In this document: positions 9,355 to 19,007 of the stretch, piece by piece
How positions within the stretch are numbered: the first letter of the stretch is position 1
How the letters are laid out: each line of letters begins with the position of its first letter
Source: PALSA-188 sp963720075
GTDB lineage: Bacteria; Acidobacteriota; Terriglobia; Terriglobales; Acidobacteriaceae
Assembly (NCBI GenBank): GCA_963720075.1
Contig: CAVREG010000012.1
Location: forward strand, 124,001-188,000
DNA length: 64,000 bases
Direction: 5' to 3'
Program-made: the position numbers and the translations under genes
Notes under the pieces: model-generated
Told to the model about the DNA's origin: nothing
The model's database searches: none
What the model saw: the letters and a program-made list of their open reading frames with translations, nothing else

Positions 9355-11097
9355 ATGAGGTTGTGCGGGAGATTTATGGTGGTTGGCATCTTCTTCGCTG
9401 TCTTATTCAACGCGGGATGCGGCGGGTCAGGTTCAACGACCACTACGCCAGGTTCCACTCACACGCCACCGGCGCCTACGCCAACTGTTCCTCCAGCGCA
9501 GCCGGTAGATATCACTCCTATCAGCGGCGAGGTTTATTACGTCGTAAATCAACTGAGTGGATTTCCGGCAGACCTCAATAATGATTCGATGACGAGCGGC
9601 GATCATGTCATCCAGCAACAGCGCAGCTTCACTGATCTCGGCCAAAGGTGGGTATTCACCAAACTTTCCAGCGGTGGATGGCAGATCGAAAACACATTCA
9701 GCCAACTGTGCTTCGACACTGCGAGTATTTCGGGCGTGACGTATGTTGTGCAGAATCCTTGCACCGGAACCGGTACTCAGCAGTGGACGCTTACTCCGGA
9801 GACGAATGGCTATTACAGCATTGTCAATACGAGCACCGGTCTTCTGATGGATGTGTTTCAAGCTTCGTTATCGGGAGGTGCGTGGCTGAACATTTCCGCT
9901 CTATCAGGCAGCCCCACCCAGAGCCAGCAATGGTTATTACGGCCCTCTTTTTTTCGCGGCGTTGACAACGCTCTACTGGAAAAACAAGAGGCCGATCGTT
10001 CACTGGCTGGCTTGACCTGGTGGAAAGATGCAGGTCAGCCGCAGGATGTTTTACAGATTCTTAAAAATCACGGCGTCAACATGATTCGCCTGCGTCCCAG
10101 TTCCTCGCCGCCCTATGCGAATCCTTCGCAAAGCGGTTGCTCCGGCAATCTCTGCTATGCGGAAACGGACGCCCAGGATTTAGATCTTGCCAAGCGGGCC
10201 CGGAATCTGGGAATGAGCGTTGAATTGACGCTGCTGTTTGATGGAGGCACTTCGTCTAGCGTTCCATCCGCCTGGGCGTCAGACTCGTTCACGCAATTGC
10301 AAATCGATATCTATAACTACGTCAAAGCCGAGATTACTGATTATCGCAACGCGGGCGTAATGCCCGACCTGGTATCAATCGGCAACGAAGTTGATACTGG
10401 ATTCCTCGGCGCCAGCAATAGCCCTACTGGAAATAATTTCGGAAGTTTTGCCACGTTACAGAAGCAGGCCATTCAGGCGGTAAAGGATGCAGCGGCTGAC
10501 ACGACCGCCGGACCTGCGATTCCCACGCCGCTGACTTGCATCCACATCACTCCGGCGTGGGACCTGACTGACTTCTTTACCCTGGCAAATTCAAACGGAA
10601 TTCAATACGACGCAATATGCCAGAGTTACTACCCTATTTTTCACGGCCCTCTGACGCCCGCGCAAGCGGCAGCTTCCAACCCGAATAACAAGCCAATCGA
10701 GCAAACCGTGCTCACCAACGCCGCAAGTAATATCGGCAAACCCATTTTCATAATCGAGACCGGCGAACACTACGAGAATGGCTTCGACGCAAACGATCCC
10801 TGGTACGCCCCGCCGAGCCAGGCTCTACAAGCGCAATTTCTTCGCGATCTTCAGGCCGCGCAGGAATCCTTGCCGAATAATTTAGGCATGGGTCTCGAAT
10901 ATTGGGACGCCACGGGCGTTGACCTGCCCAGACCGGGGGGCGGACTGTTCAATGGGGGCACGAATCTTTCAGATTCGATTTACGTCTGGAACGGACTGAC
11001 CCTCTTCGACAATGCGGACACTTCGGGAAGCGTGAATGTGAGTGATCCAAATTATTCCACGCCGCTTCCGGCGCTCGATGCGCTTGGAGGGAGATAA
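9355..11097 (+). CDS. Lipoprotein GH53 endo-beta-1,4-galactanase with ricin-type lectin domain
   Basis: Predicted to hydrolyse beta-1,4-galactan or arabinogalactan side chains at the cell surface. The ATG at 9355 gives a lipoprotein signal (MRLCGRFMVVGIFFAVLFNAGC) with a cysteine in the lipobox; the frame is open further upstream (9298) but overlaps the TPR gene. A Thr/Pro linker precedes a ricin-type beta-trefoil of about 130 residues with QxW-type repeats (QRWVF, QQWTL, QQWLL). The GH53 barrel follows, with acid/base E345 in SIGNEVD and nucleophile E468 in FIIETGEHY. The ricin-GH53 architecture and lipid anchor suggest a surface-bound, substrate-binding galactanase. The second GH53 gene follows after 10 bases. 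Confidence 0.88.
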   Translation: MRLCGRFMVVGIFFAVLFNAGCGGSGSTTTTPGSTHTPPAPTPTVPPAQPVDITPISGEVYYVVNQLSGFPADLNNDSMTSGDHVIQQQRSFTDLGQRWVFTKLSSGGWQIENTFSQLCFDTASISGVTYVVQNPCTGTGTQQWTLTPETNGYYSIVNTSTGLLMDVFQASLSGGAWLNISALSGSPTQSQQWLLRPSFFRGVDNALLEKQEADRSLAGLTWWKDAGQPQDVLQILKNHGVNMIRLRPSSSPPYANPSQSGCSGNLCYAETDAQDLDLAKRARNLGMSVELTLLFDGGTSSSVPSAWASDSFTQLQIDIYNYVKAEITDYRNAGVMPDLVSIGNEVDTGFLGASNSPTGNNFGSFATLQKQAIQAVKDAAADTTAGPAIPTPLTCIHITPAWDLTDFFTLANSNGIQYDAICQSYYPIFHGPLTPAQAAASNPNNKPIEQTVLTNAASNIGKPIFIIETGEHYENGFDANDPWYAPPSQALQAQFLRDLQAAQESLPNNLGMGLEYWDATGVDLPRPGGGLFNGGTNLSDSIYVWNGLTLFDNADTSGSVNVSDPNYSTPLPALDALGGR

Positions 11098-11107
11098 AGA
11101 GACACAA

Positions 11108-12148
11108 ATGAAATCAAAACAAATTTTCGCACTTGCAGCATTGCTTTTGCTGTGGCCGGCGTCCAGTCTTCGCGCGGCTGACTATGCCGTCGGCGCCGAT
11201 TTGTCTTTTTCGAAACAGGCCGAGGACAAGGGAACGATTTTCAAGGATAACGGCCAACCCAAACCGGCGTTGGAGATATTTAAAGACCACGGCTACAACT
11301 GGATTCGGTTGCGCCTCTTTAATACTCCAACCGACCTTCCCAACAATCTCGAATACACAATCGCGTTAGCCCAGGCTGGCAAGAAACTCGGTTTTCATTT
11401 TCTTTTGGACTATCACTACTCCGACACTTGGGCTGATCCCGGCAAACAGTTCTCGCCTAAAGCTTGGGAAGGAATGTCGCATCCTCAACTCGTCGAGGCT
11501 GTTTTTGAATATACCAAGCAAACGATTACTGCCTTCCGTGATGCCGGCGTGCTTCCAGACATGGTGCAGATCGGAAATGAGATCACCAACGGAATGTTAT
11601 GGCCGGATGGCCGATTGCCGGGCAATTGGAATAACTTCGCCGATCTGGTGAAAGCCGGAATCGCCGGCGTAAATGCTGGCACGGGAAACGCGCCGCGTCC
11701 CCGCATCATGATTCACATTGACCGCGGCGGCGACAAAATAAGGACCAGAGACTTCTTCGACAGACTCAATTCTTACGGCGTTGATTACGACGTGATCGGG
11801 CAGTCGTATTACCCGTGGTGGCAGGGAAGCCTGAACGATCTGCGCGAAAACCTGATCTTCACGGCGGAGAGATACAAGAAGGACATCTTCGTTGTAGAGA
11901 CCGCTTATAACTGGAAGCCGACGGAATACAAGACAAAGCCTGCCCCGTTTCCAGAATCTCCTGAAGGTCAAAAGCAGTTTCTGGAAGAAGTAAATCGAAT
12001 TGTTCAGGAAACTCCAGATGGTCGCGGCAAAGGAGTGTTCTGGTGGGAACCGGCCGTGAGTGGCCCGCTGGGATCTCGGAGCTTTTTCGATGACAACGGA
12101 AACGCTCTGCCGGTCATCACCACGTTTGATAAGTTCACTCGATTCTGA
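11108..12148 (+). CDS. Secreted GH53 endo-beta-1,4-galactanase
   Basis: A single-domain GH53 enzyme of 346 residues predicted to cleave beta-1,4-galactan. The ATG at 11108 follows a GGAGGGAG ribosome-binding site; the longer open frame overlaps the previous gene and is unlikely. The signal peptide ends near LRAADYAVGAD. Both catalytic glutamates are in the expected contexts: E158 in VQIGNEITN (acid/base) and E264 in FVVETAYN (nucleophile). It lacks the lectin domain and lipobox of its neighbour, so the pair probably divides labour between a surface-bound and a periplasmic or released enzyme. GH53 is a nearly mono-specific family, so the activity call is fairly safe; it is untested here. Confidence 0.93.
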   Translation: MKSKQIFALAALLLLWPASSLRAADYAVGADLSFSKQAEDKGTIFKDNGQPKPALEIFKDHGYNWIRLRLFNTPTDLPNNLEYTIALAQAGKKLGFHFLLDYHYSDTWADPGKQFSPKAWEGMSHPQLVEAVFEYTKQTITAFRDAGVLPDMVQIGNEITNGMLWPDGRLPGNWNNFADLVKAGIAGVNAGTGNAPRPRIMIHIDRGGDKIRTRDFFDRLNSYGVDYDVIGQSYYPWWQGSLNDLRENLIFTAERYKKDIFVVETAYNWKPTEYKTKPAPFPESPEGQKQFLEEVNRIVQETPDGRGKGVFWWEPAVSGPLGSRSFFDDNGNALPVITTFDKFTRF

Positions 12149-12160
12149 AGGAGCTGGACA

Positions 12161-14692
12161 GTGGGTAGCGACGTTACACAAGCCGGGATGGTGAATCGGC
12201 GCGAACTGCTGAAACATGCAGCCGCAATGGCGCTTGTCTCAGTATTTCCTTCTTGGAGTTTGAGTGAAACGCAGACTGACGACCAAAGTCCTTTACCGAG
12301 AATTCGGGAAAATTTTGATCAGGCATGGAAGTTTCTTAAAGGCGACCCAGCCGGCGCGCAGGAACCAGGATTCTCCGATGCGACATGGAGAATCTTGAAC
12401 CTTCCTCATGACTGGAGCATTGAAGGCCCTTTCAATGAGAACGAGCCAGCCGACGGTAATGGAGCATATCTGCCCACGGGTATTGGCTGGTATCGAAAAA
12501 GATTTCTGGTTCCAGCTTCACAGAAGGACAGAAGGCTAACCATCGAGTTCGACGGCGTGTATCAGAATAGCGAGGTCTGGATCAACGGCCAGTACCTCGG
12601 TAAACGGCCTTACGGATACGTTCCGTTTTTCTATCAGCTTAACCCGTATGTTCGTTTCGGAAGCGAAAATGTCATTGCGGTGCGGGTGGATAATTCCCAT
12701 CAGACTAATTGCCGCTGGTATTCAGGCTCCGGCATTTACCGGCACACGCACCTGTTGTCCACAAATTCGCTGCACGTTGCCTATTGGGGCACGTTCGTAA
12801 CAACGCCGTTGATATCGAAAGATGCCGCGACCATCCAGATCAAGACCAAAGTGAAGAACGACGGCAAAGATACTGCCGAGTGCACGCTGATCACTTCGGT
12901 CGTTGGTGATGACGGGCAAACGATTCAATCTGGCGAGGCGCACCAGTCAATTAGCGCCGACGGCGAGTTTGAGTTTGTGCAACAAATACAGATTCAGACA
13001 CCTCGTCTCTGGTCTGTCCAAGATCCCTACCTGTATAAAATCCGCAGCACAGTTCGGGAAAAAGATCATGTCACGGATGAGTACGATACGCCCTTCGGCA
13101 TTCGGCACGCTGTGTTCGACGTAGATAAAGGATTTCTGCTGAATGGCGAACACGTCAAGTTGAACGGCGCTTGCCTCCATCACGACGCTGGCTGCGTGGG
13201 AGCCGCGGTTCCCGAACGAGTCTGGCACCGCCGGCTGGAAATTCTGCGCGAGATGGGCTGCAACGCCATCCGCACCAGCCACAATCCTTATGCGGCAGAG
13301 TTCTTGGATCTGTGCGACAAAATGGGTTTCCTGGTGATGAACGAGGCCTTCGACGAATGGAAGGTTCCCAAAGGACAAATCGGTCCGAATGGCTATAGCA
13401 ATTATTTCGATGAATGGTATGAACGCGATGTAACGAACTTTGTCCATCGCGACCGCAATCGCCCCTCGGTTGTTCTGTGGAGCGCAGGCAACGAAATCGG
13501 CGATCAATCCGCTCCGGAAGGCGCCGAAACCCTGCGAAAGCTGCTGAAAGTGTTTCACCGCGAAGACCCCACGCGGCCGGTTACAGCGGGCTGCGACCGT
13601 ATTGCGTCCGAGCCGGCTTCAAACACCGCACGCCCGGAATTTCTGGCACTGCTTGATATTGTTGGCTACAACTACGTGGATCGTTGGCGCGACCGGGCCG
13701 AGAAATATTACAGCATTGACCGGCACGCCTTCCCGCAGAGACGGTTCATTGGCACGGAAAGCGACTCCATGTGCGGCATTCGAGGCGACTATCGCGGATT
13801 ATTTCCGGAGGAAACGCCGTTTGGCTTCCCCTACTTCAAACCGGGCCGAAATCTCGACGTAGAGCTGTTGTGGCAGTTCGTCAGCACATACGACTACGTT
13901 GCCGGAGATTTTATGTGGACTGGAATTGATTATCTGGGTGAGGCAAAGTGGCCGATGAAAGCTGCGTCCTCTGGAGTGATAGACACCTGTGGCTTCAAGA
14001 AAGACGGCTTCTATTTCTATCAGAGCCAATGGACTGATAAACCGGTGTTGCATTTATATCCGCATTGGAATTGGAAGGGTAGAGAGGGCCAAATTGTGCC
14101 CGTGAGTTGCTACACGAACTGCGACACGGTGGAACTTTTTGTGAATGGCAAGTCCGTTGGAGTGAAGGGATACGAGTTTCCGCGACTGGGTATGGAAGGC
14201 ACATACGGGAAATATCCTGCCCGGGCAAAAGTCATCCGAACCACCTCTGACCTGCACTTGACCTGGGATGTGCCTTACGCGGCAGGAACATTGAAAGCGG
14301 TTGGAACCACAGACGGGAAGGTCGTCGCGACAAAGGAACTTTCTACGACTGGCGAGGCCTCGATGATCGGTTTATCCGTGGACCGCCAAGTCATCAGAGC
14401 AGACGACAGCGATGTGGCTCATCTCACGATTCAAATTTTCGACGAAAAAAATAGAATAGTGCCCACGGCGGATAACGAGGTCACGCTCGTTCTCGAAGGT
14501 GAAGGAACGATCATCGGTATGGACAATGGTAATCCCGAGAGTCACGAGGACTATCAATCCAACCGCAGAAAAGCGTTCAACGGATTATGTCTCGCGATCA
14601 TACGGTCAACCGGCAAGCCGGGCCAGATTCGAGTGAGGGCGACCTCGCCTTCACTTGCAGAAGCAAATCTTGCCTTTGCAACGAAGGTCTAA
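12161..14692 (+). CDS. GH2 beta-galactosidase-like glycosidase
   Basis: Predicted exo-acting beta-galactosidase that would finish galacto-oligosaccharides made by the two GH53 enzymes. It starts at a GTG (12161) eight bases after AAGGAG. The N-terminus carries a twin-arginine-like motif (NRRELLKHAAAMALV), suggesting Tat export. GH2 domain order is visible: jelly-roll sugar-binding domain (about 50-215), immunoglobulin-like sandwich (about 220-330), and TIM barrel with acid/base E445 in WSAGNEIGD and nucleophile E533 in GTESDS. C-terminal beta-sandwich modules of the DUF4982/Big type make up the last 230 residues. At 843 residues the length is normal. GH2 also includes mannosidases and glucuronidases; the galactan context favours beta-galactosidase. 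Confidence 0.88.
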   Translation: MGSDVTQAGMVNRRELLKHAAAMALVSVFPSWSLSETQTDDQSPLPRIRENFDQAWKFLKGDPAGAQEPGFSDATWRILNLPHDWSIEGPFNENEPADGNGAYLPTGIGWYRKRFLVPASQKDRRLTIEFDGVYQNSEVWINGQYLGKRPYGYVPFFYQLNPYVRFGSENVIAVRVDNSHQTNCRWYSGSGIYRHTHLLSTNSLHVAYWGTFVTTPLISKDAATIQIKTKVKNDGKDTAECTLITSVVGDDGQTIQSGEAHQSISADGEFEFVQQIQIQTPRLWSVQDPYLYKIRSTVREKDHVTDEYDTPFGIRHAVFDVDKGFLLNGEHVKLNGACLHHDAGCVGAAVPERVWHRRLEILREMGCNAIRTSHNPYAAEFLDLCDKMGFLVMNEAFDEWKVPKGQIGPNGYSNYFDEWYERDVTNFVHRDRNRPSVVLWSAGNEIGDQSAPEGAETLRKLLKVFHREDPTRPVTAGCDRIASEPASNTARPEFLALLDIVGYNYVDRWRDRAEKYYSIDRHAFPQRRFIGTESDSMCGIRGDYRGLFPEETPFGFPYFKPGRNLDVELLWQFVSTYDYVAGDFMWTGIDYLGEAKWPMKAASSGVIDTCGFKKDGFYFYQSQWTDKPVLHLYPHWNWKGREGQIVPVSCYTNCDTVELFVNGKSVGVKGYEFPRLGMEGTYGKYPARAKVIRTTSDLHLTWDVPYAAGTLKAVGTTDGKVVATKELSTTGEASMIGLSVDRQVIRADDSDVAHLTIQIFDEKNRIVPTADNEVTLVLEGEGTIIGMDNGNPESHEDYQSNRRKAFNGLCLAIIRSTGKPGQIRVRATSPSLAEANLAFATKV

Positions 14693-14706
14693 ACGGGAAA
14701 TCGTGA

Positions 14707-17673
14707 TCACGCCTCAGGCCCTTCACCATCAACAGAGGCATTCCGGGGAACTTGCAAAGTTAACTCGGTGCCGGTGCCAAAACGGCTGTTCAGAGTGAAC
14801 TTTCCTCCGATGCGCTGGACTCGCTCACGCATGCCGATCAGTCCATAATGACCGTCCGGCAATGATGCCGCCAATTGGGGATCAAATCCGCGTCCGTCAT
14901 CCCGCACTTGCACGTTCAATTTGTTTCTCTCGAAACATACATTGACGTCCACCTTCGTCGGCTGCCCGTGCCACACCGCGTTGTGCAGCGCCTCACGCAC
15001 GACCATCAACACTTCGTGGGCCGTGGGCTGGTCGAGATCAAAAGCCTTTCCCGAAAATTGATAATCAATCGGCACGCCAAACTCATGGCTTACCTGCTTG
15101 GTCATCTTGCCGAGCAGCGGACCAATTGTGGTGGCCGAACCCCCATGCCTGAGATTCCACACGGCGTCTCTCGCTTCGTCTATGGTCGAGCGTAGCTGCT
15201 CGCGAGCGCATTTCAGCAATTCTTCTTTTGCCTGTCTCTCGGAAGGATTGAGACTTGAATGGGCCTCAAGGAGGGCCGACACTCCGGCTGATCCCTGAAT
15301 GAGCGTATCGTGCATTTCGCGCGCGAGCCGGCTGCGTTCGTTCAATACTGCCTGAAAGCGGGTGTGTAATTGGCGCAGGCGAAGCTGATGGCTTCCCCAG
15401 ACCGAAGCCGCTAACATCACCAAACAGCAAGCGAGGAACCAGCGTGTGCGATAAATATGCGGCTTCTGGATGATTGGAATCTCTGTTTCGGAAATCGCTT
15501 TGGGATTATTCATCTCAAAAGCAGCAACCCGGAATTGATAGCGGCCCGGCGGTAAGTTCGTGTAGTATGCGACGCGGCGTGAGGAAGCGTCGGTCCAATT
15601 CTTGTCGAAGCCCTTCAACATATAGCGGAAGCGAATACGCTCCTGCGACCGCAGCATGACAACGCTGTAATGCATTTCTACTTTGGCATTGTCGGGCCCA
15701 AGAGTGATCTCTTGAAGAGCGGGAACTTCAAGACCGTCCGCCATAACCTGATCAATTACTACCGGAGCTGGAGCAGATGGCTTGGTTTGATCGAGCGAAA
15801 CTCTCACAGGGCCCCGGTTGCTCGCGAACCAAACTTCGCCTTGAGAAGTAAGAACTCCTCCCGGTTTCTCAGCTCCGTACATCTGGGTGGTTTCCAGACC
15901 ATCGGAAATGCCATAGAGCGTGAGAGCCAGCGGGAGCGCCGGATCATTCGCCATGGCGTCCAATTCATGGCGGTTGATCACGGAGATACCATTGGGGCCG
16001 CTGATCCAAAAGTTGTTTTTACGATCTTCGAGCATCTCGTAGATGCTGTTGCTCGCGAGGCCCTGCTTAACGGTATAGTGAGTGAGATTTCCGGAGCGCC
16101 AGCGGTACAAGCCCCCAGTCCGCGTACCAAACCACAGGCTTCCATCGGAGTCTTCAAGAATCGCCCAAATTTTCTCGTTCTTGAGCGCTTCCGTGACTAA
16201 ATCTTTTTCGAAGCGCCCGTCATGCAGGCGGCTAATTCCACGGTCAGTGCCGATCCAGATATCTCCCTGCCGATCCTGGAACAGCGTGCGGGTGCTGAAG
16301 TAGCAAAGTCCATCTCGCATTCGGAAATTTGTAAAGCCCTGCGGCTGCCAGCGGCTGACTCCCTCATCGGTTGCAATCCACACGCTGCCGTCTGTGGCTT
16401 GCAAAAACACGCGAGCGAAATTATTCACCAGTCCTTGGTTGGTGGTGTAATGGAAAAGCCTGCCGCGGTCCTGCCGAAAGACACCCTCTCCCTCAGTACC
16501 GATCCACAGAGCGCCTTCGTTGTCGCGGAACACATTGCGGATTCGTACCCCGGTAATGCCAGGGAATCGGTATCGAGTGGCTTTGCCATCGTGAAAGCGA
16601 AAAAGGTTCGCGGCGGCAACCCAAAGGTCGCCGTCGTGATCCTGATAGATGGTTTCCGCGTCGGAATCGCCTGCATCAGGAAGACCAACGATCCTGACTG
16701 GGGTCTTGCTCAAGCGCAGCATCCCCGCCTGAGTTCCAATCCAAACATTCTTCTCGATGTCCTCAAAAAGGTTCAGGGCTGTGTTGCTGGGCAGGGTGTC
16801 TGGAGCGGTAATGCGGGAAAATTGATGATCGCGGTATTCGTAAATCCCGTGCCCGATAGTGCCAATCCAAAAAGTGCCGTCCGAAGTCTCATGAAGAAAG
16901 CGAACCGTTCCGCTGATTTCCTTCATTCTCTGAAAGGAGCCCCGGATAGAGGATGGAGCCATGCGGTGCAGGCCGGAAACAGCGCCCACCCAAATGGTGC
17001 CGTCGCGCGTCTGCGCGATGGACTTGACGCGGTTCTGACTGGCTTCGCCGGATAGATGGTATTCAATCGTGTCATTACCCTTCAGGCGTAACAACTTTGA
17101 GCCACCAACCCAGAGGCCTCCCTGGCTGTCCTCCGTGATTGCGTGAACCGCGACCAAAGGCACATTCCCGGCGTTATCAACCCGCTGAATTTGTTCACCC
17201 GCGAGACGGAACAGCCCGTTGTCGGTGCCAATCCAGATATCTCCGTCGCTGCTTTGAAAGACCACGCGAACGAAGCCGTTTGTGAGTCCATCTTTACTCG
17301 AGAAAGCGCGAAAAACGCCGTCGCGATAGCGAACCAGGCCGCCTCCTTCGGTCCCGATCCACAGGCTGTTGTCGCGCGAAACCATCAGGCAAAAAATGTT
17401 GTTGTCTGTGAAGGCTGGAATGTTGTCGCGGTCATATAAGACAAAGCGCACGCCATCAAAACGCAGCAAGCCGCCCGTGGTGCCAATCCAGAGATACCGG
17501 TCGGCGGTTTGGGCAAAGGCTTGGACTGTGGGCTCGGGAAGGCCATCCTTCATCTGCCATGTGCGCTCGGTATAGGCTGCCGGAGGTTTACTCAGCGGAA
17601 GGGCGAAAGTCTTGGGAAACATGAAACTCAGCAAAACTACGGCTATAGCACTGCGAGTGGTTGCTGTTCTCAT
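14707..17673 (-). CDS. Propeller-type sensor histidine kinase (Reg_prop / Y_Y_Y / HisKA_3)
   Basis: A membrane sensor kinase of 988 residues starting at the ATG at 17673 (signal-like MRTATTRSAIAVVLLSFMF); the upstream open frame overlaps nothing useful. A periplasmic sensor of about 650 residues contains a dozen or more W-I/V-G-T propeller blades (for example DRYLWIGTTGGLLRFDG), followed by a Y_Y_Y domain (FRYMLKGFDKNWTDA). A membrane helix lies near residue 740-760. The dimerisation helix has phosphoacceptor H788 (LAREMHDTLIQG), and the ATPase domain has N- and G-boxes (REALHNAVWHG, DDGRGFD, GLIGMRERV). This sensor type in gut Bacteroides detects oligosaccharides. It lacks the fused regulator, so the NarL-type gene at 3457 is the likely partner. 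It converges on the GH2 gene. Confidence 0.93.
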   Translation of the reverse strand: MRTATTRSAIAVVLLSFMFPKTFALPLSKPPAAYTERTWQMKDGLPEPTVQAFAQTADRYLWIGTTGGLLRFDGVRFVLYDRDNIPAFTDNNIFCLMVSRDNSLWIGTEGGGLVRYRDGVFRAFSSKDGLTNGFVRVVFQSSDGDIWIGTDNGLFRLAGEQIQRVDNAGNVPLVAVHAITEDSQGGLWVGGSKLLRLKGNDTIEYHLSGEASQNRVKSIAQTRDGTIWVGAVSGLHRMAPSSIRGSFQRMKEISGTVRFLHETSDGTFWIGTIGHGIYEYRDHQFSRITAPDTLPSNTALNLFEDIEKNVWIGTQAGMLRLSKTPVRIVGLPDAGDSDAETIYQDHDGDLWVAAANLFRFHDGKATRYRFPGITGVRIRNVFRDNEGALWIGTEGEGVFRQDRGRLFHYTTNQGLVNNFARVFLQATDGSVWIATDEGVSRWQPQGFTNFRMRDGLCYFSTRTLFQDRQGDIWIGTDRGISRLHDGRFEKDLVTEALKNEKIWAILEDSDGSLWFGTRTGGLYRWRSGNLTHYTVKQGLASNSIYEMLEDRKNNFWISGPNGISVINRHELDAMANDPALPLALTLYGISDGLETTQMYGAEKPGGVLTSQGEVWFASNRGPVRVSLDQTKPSAPAPVVIDQVMADGLEVPALQEITLGPDNAKVEMHYSVVMLRSQERIRFRYMLKGFDKNWTDASSRRVAYYTNLPPGRYQFRVAAFEMNNPKAISETEIPIIQKPHIYRTRWFLACCLVMLAASVWGSHQLRLRQLHTRFQAVLNERSRLAREMHDTLIQGSAGVSALLEAHSSLNPSERQAKEELLKCAREQLRSTIDEARDAVWNLRHGGSATTIGPLLGKMTKQVSHEFGVPIDYQFSGKAFDLDQPTAHEVLMVVREALHNAVWHGQPTKVDVNVCFERNKLNVQVRDDGRGFDPQLAASLPDGHYGLIGMRERVQRIGGKFTLNSRFGTGTELTLQVPRNASVDGEGPEA

Positions 17674-17810
17674 GGCCTCGTGGGTGTGAATTATACCGCT
17701 GAGGAGCTTTTTCCACGGCACAAACGAAGTGCAGACTCTTCCCGTATTCTGACATAAGTGCAGAATAAAAAATTGCAGGGTAAACAATAAGTGTGCCGCA
17801 AAAACTCTGG

Positions 17811-17897
17811 CGGAGGGAGAGGGATTCGAACCCCCGGTACCCTTTCAGGTACAGCAGTTTTCAAGACTGCCTGTTTCAACCACTCACACATCCCTCC
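17811..17897 (-). tRNA. tRNA-Ser (UGA anticodon)
   Basis: On the minus strand the acceptor stem GGAGGGA pairs with TCCCTCC, followed by discriminator G. The anticodon loop reads CTTGAAA with anticodon TGA. The long variable arm (TACCTGAAAGGGTA) and the T-arm (GGTTCGAATCC) are typical of class II tRNA-Ser. There is no encoded CCA. Confidence 0.96.
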
Positions 17898-18050
17898 GCG
17901 ATTGCAGTAAATACCTTACAACTCTTTGGCGGGCGAAGAAAAGTCCCCAGATTACATTCAAATACCCGATCTACCCTATTGTGACTCTAATGGATTAGGC
18001 GCATCGTTGACTCAGCGGAAGAAGCACACGAATCTGACAAGTGAAGAATC

Positions 18051-18437
18051 TTGCACAATTCCATCCTTATTGTTGACGATAGCATTGTAATCAGACGGGC
18101 GTTGCGCCTGCTTTTTGAGTCGCTTCCCGGATGGGAAGTCTGTGGCGAAGCCAGCAACGGCAGAGAAGGAATCGAAAAGGCGCAACAGTTGAAACCCGAT
18201 GTGATGGTCCTGGATATGTCAATGCCGGAGATGGATGGCATTGCGGCGGCAAAAATTCTAAAGGCAACAATGCCCGCTCTTCCAATAATTATGTTCACCA
18301 ACTTCGCTGAAGATCAATTCTTGAAACGCGAAGTCCTGGATGCGGGGATCACTCAGGTAGTATCGAAACCAAATTCCCAAGCTCTGGTTCAAGCCGTGCG
18401 CGAGGCTTTCCCTCCGGGATGCTCTTGCCCTTCCTGA
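18051..18437 (+). CDS. Single-domain response regulator (CheY-like)
   Basis: A stand-alone receiver of 128 residues. The acidic pair D9/D10 lies in ILIVDDSIVIRR, the phosphoacceptor aspartate in VMVLDMSMPEMDG (about residue 55), and the conserved lysine near VVSKPN (about 108). The start is a TTG at 18051, chosen because it gives the canonical N-terminus; no ATG precedes the domain. The C-terminus ends shortly after the last helix, so there is no DNA-binding output. No kinase is adjacent; the regulator may signal by protein contact. Confidence 0.85.
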   Translation: MHNSILIVDDSIVIRRALRLLFESLPGWEVCGEASNGREGIEKAQQLKPDVMVLDMSMPEMDGIAAAKILKATMPALPIIMFTNFAEDQFLKREVLDAGITQVVSKPNSQALVQAVREAFPPGCSCPS

Positions 18438-18453
18438 AGCATTTTGTTCTACC

Positions 18454-18732
18454 CTACTGAAGGGCGATAAGCTCACTCAGCAATATCCGACGTACACTTT
18501 CACAGGTACGCGAACCGCTCGCTACCTTGCTCACGTATGAAGCATCCACGTTTAAGCGCTCAGCCACGCGACGATAAAGCCCCAAGTGCAGCCGATGGCC
18601 ATCGAGCAGCGCCTCCGCACGCTTCACGGACAACCGTGGTTCACCATTCCGGGCGGATTTGGCGGTGCGGGGAAGATTCATCTCAGCCTTCACGCAAGCC
18701 AACGTCCCCGTGCTTGATTTATTTTTACGCAT
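18454..18732 (-). CDS. Small putative helix-turn-helix protein
   Basis: 92 residues, family not recognised. The C-terminal half (LGLYRRVAERLNVDASYVSKV, residues about 50-72) resembles a Cro/XRE-like helix-turn-helix, with a basic, poorly conserved-looking N-terminus. It converges on the CheY-like gene with a 16-base gap. It could be a regulator of the accessory island. Support is the HTH-like pattern and good length; there is no strong ribosome-binding site. Confidence 0.5.
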   Translation of the reverse strand: MRKNKSSTGTLACVKAEMNLPRTAKSARNGEPRLSVKRAEALLDGHRLHLGLYRRVAERLNVDASYVSKVASGSRTCESVRRILLSELIALQ

Positions 18733-18791
18733 GTCACTGATTATGACGGCCGGCGTTCACAAATAAAGGTCAATTTTGACCGTCCGAATAA

Positions 18792-19007
18792 TTAGGAAGC
18801 GAACTGATTTGTGAGCGGAGTTTCCGAATGTCGGGGTGCTTTTCTCTTCCCATCAGAATCCACGGCGATCCCCAGAAAATAGCCGCTGATCCAGTACTTA
18901 TCTACCGAGAGGAAGCATCTGCGCTCATCTCCCGTCATGTCACGATGGAAGACTTCGGAGAATCGCTCCTGGATTTCTTCAAAGGTGTTCGGCTGAAACT
19001 GCGTCAT
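18792..19007 (-). CDS. Small hypothetical protein
   Basis: A frame of 71 residues from the ATG at 19007 (MTQFQPNTFEEIQERFSEVF); an upstream start at 19049 is possible. The acidic, helix-rich N-terminus and composition look protein-like, but I recognise no family. It follows the direction of the HTH-like gene and may be co-transcribed with it. Confidence 0.45.
   Translation of the reverse strand: MTQFQPNTFEEIQERFSEVFHRDMTGDERRCFLSVDKYWISGYFLGIAVDSDGKRKAPRHSETPLTNQFAS

Noticed and set aside
16222..17055. 277-residue plus-strand frame opposite the histidine kinase
   Set aside because: It is the antisense of the propeller repeats. It has no ribosome-binding site and no family resemblance.
17691..17891. 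66-residue open frame on the minus strand (C-E-W-L-K-Q... type)
   Set aside because: It is the translation of the tRNA-Ser gene and its flank, a well-known artefact.
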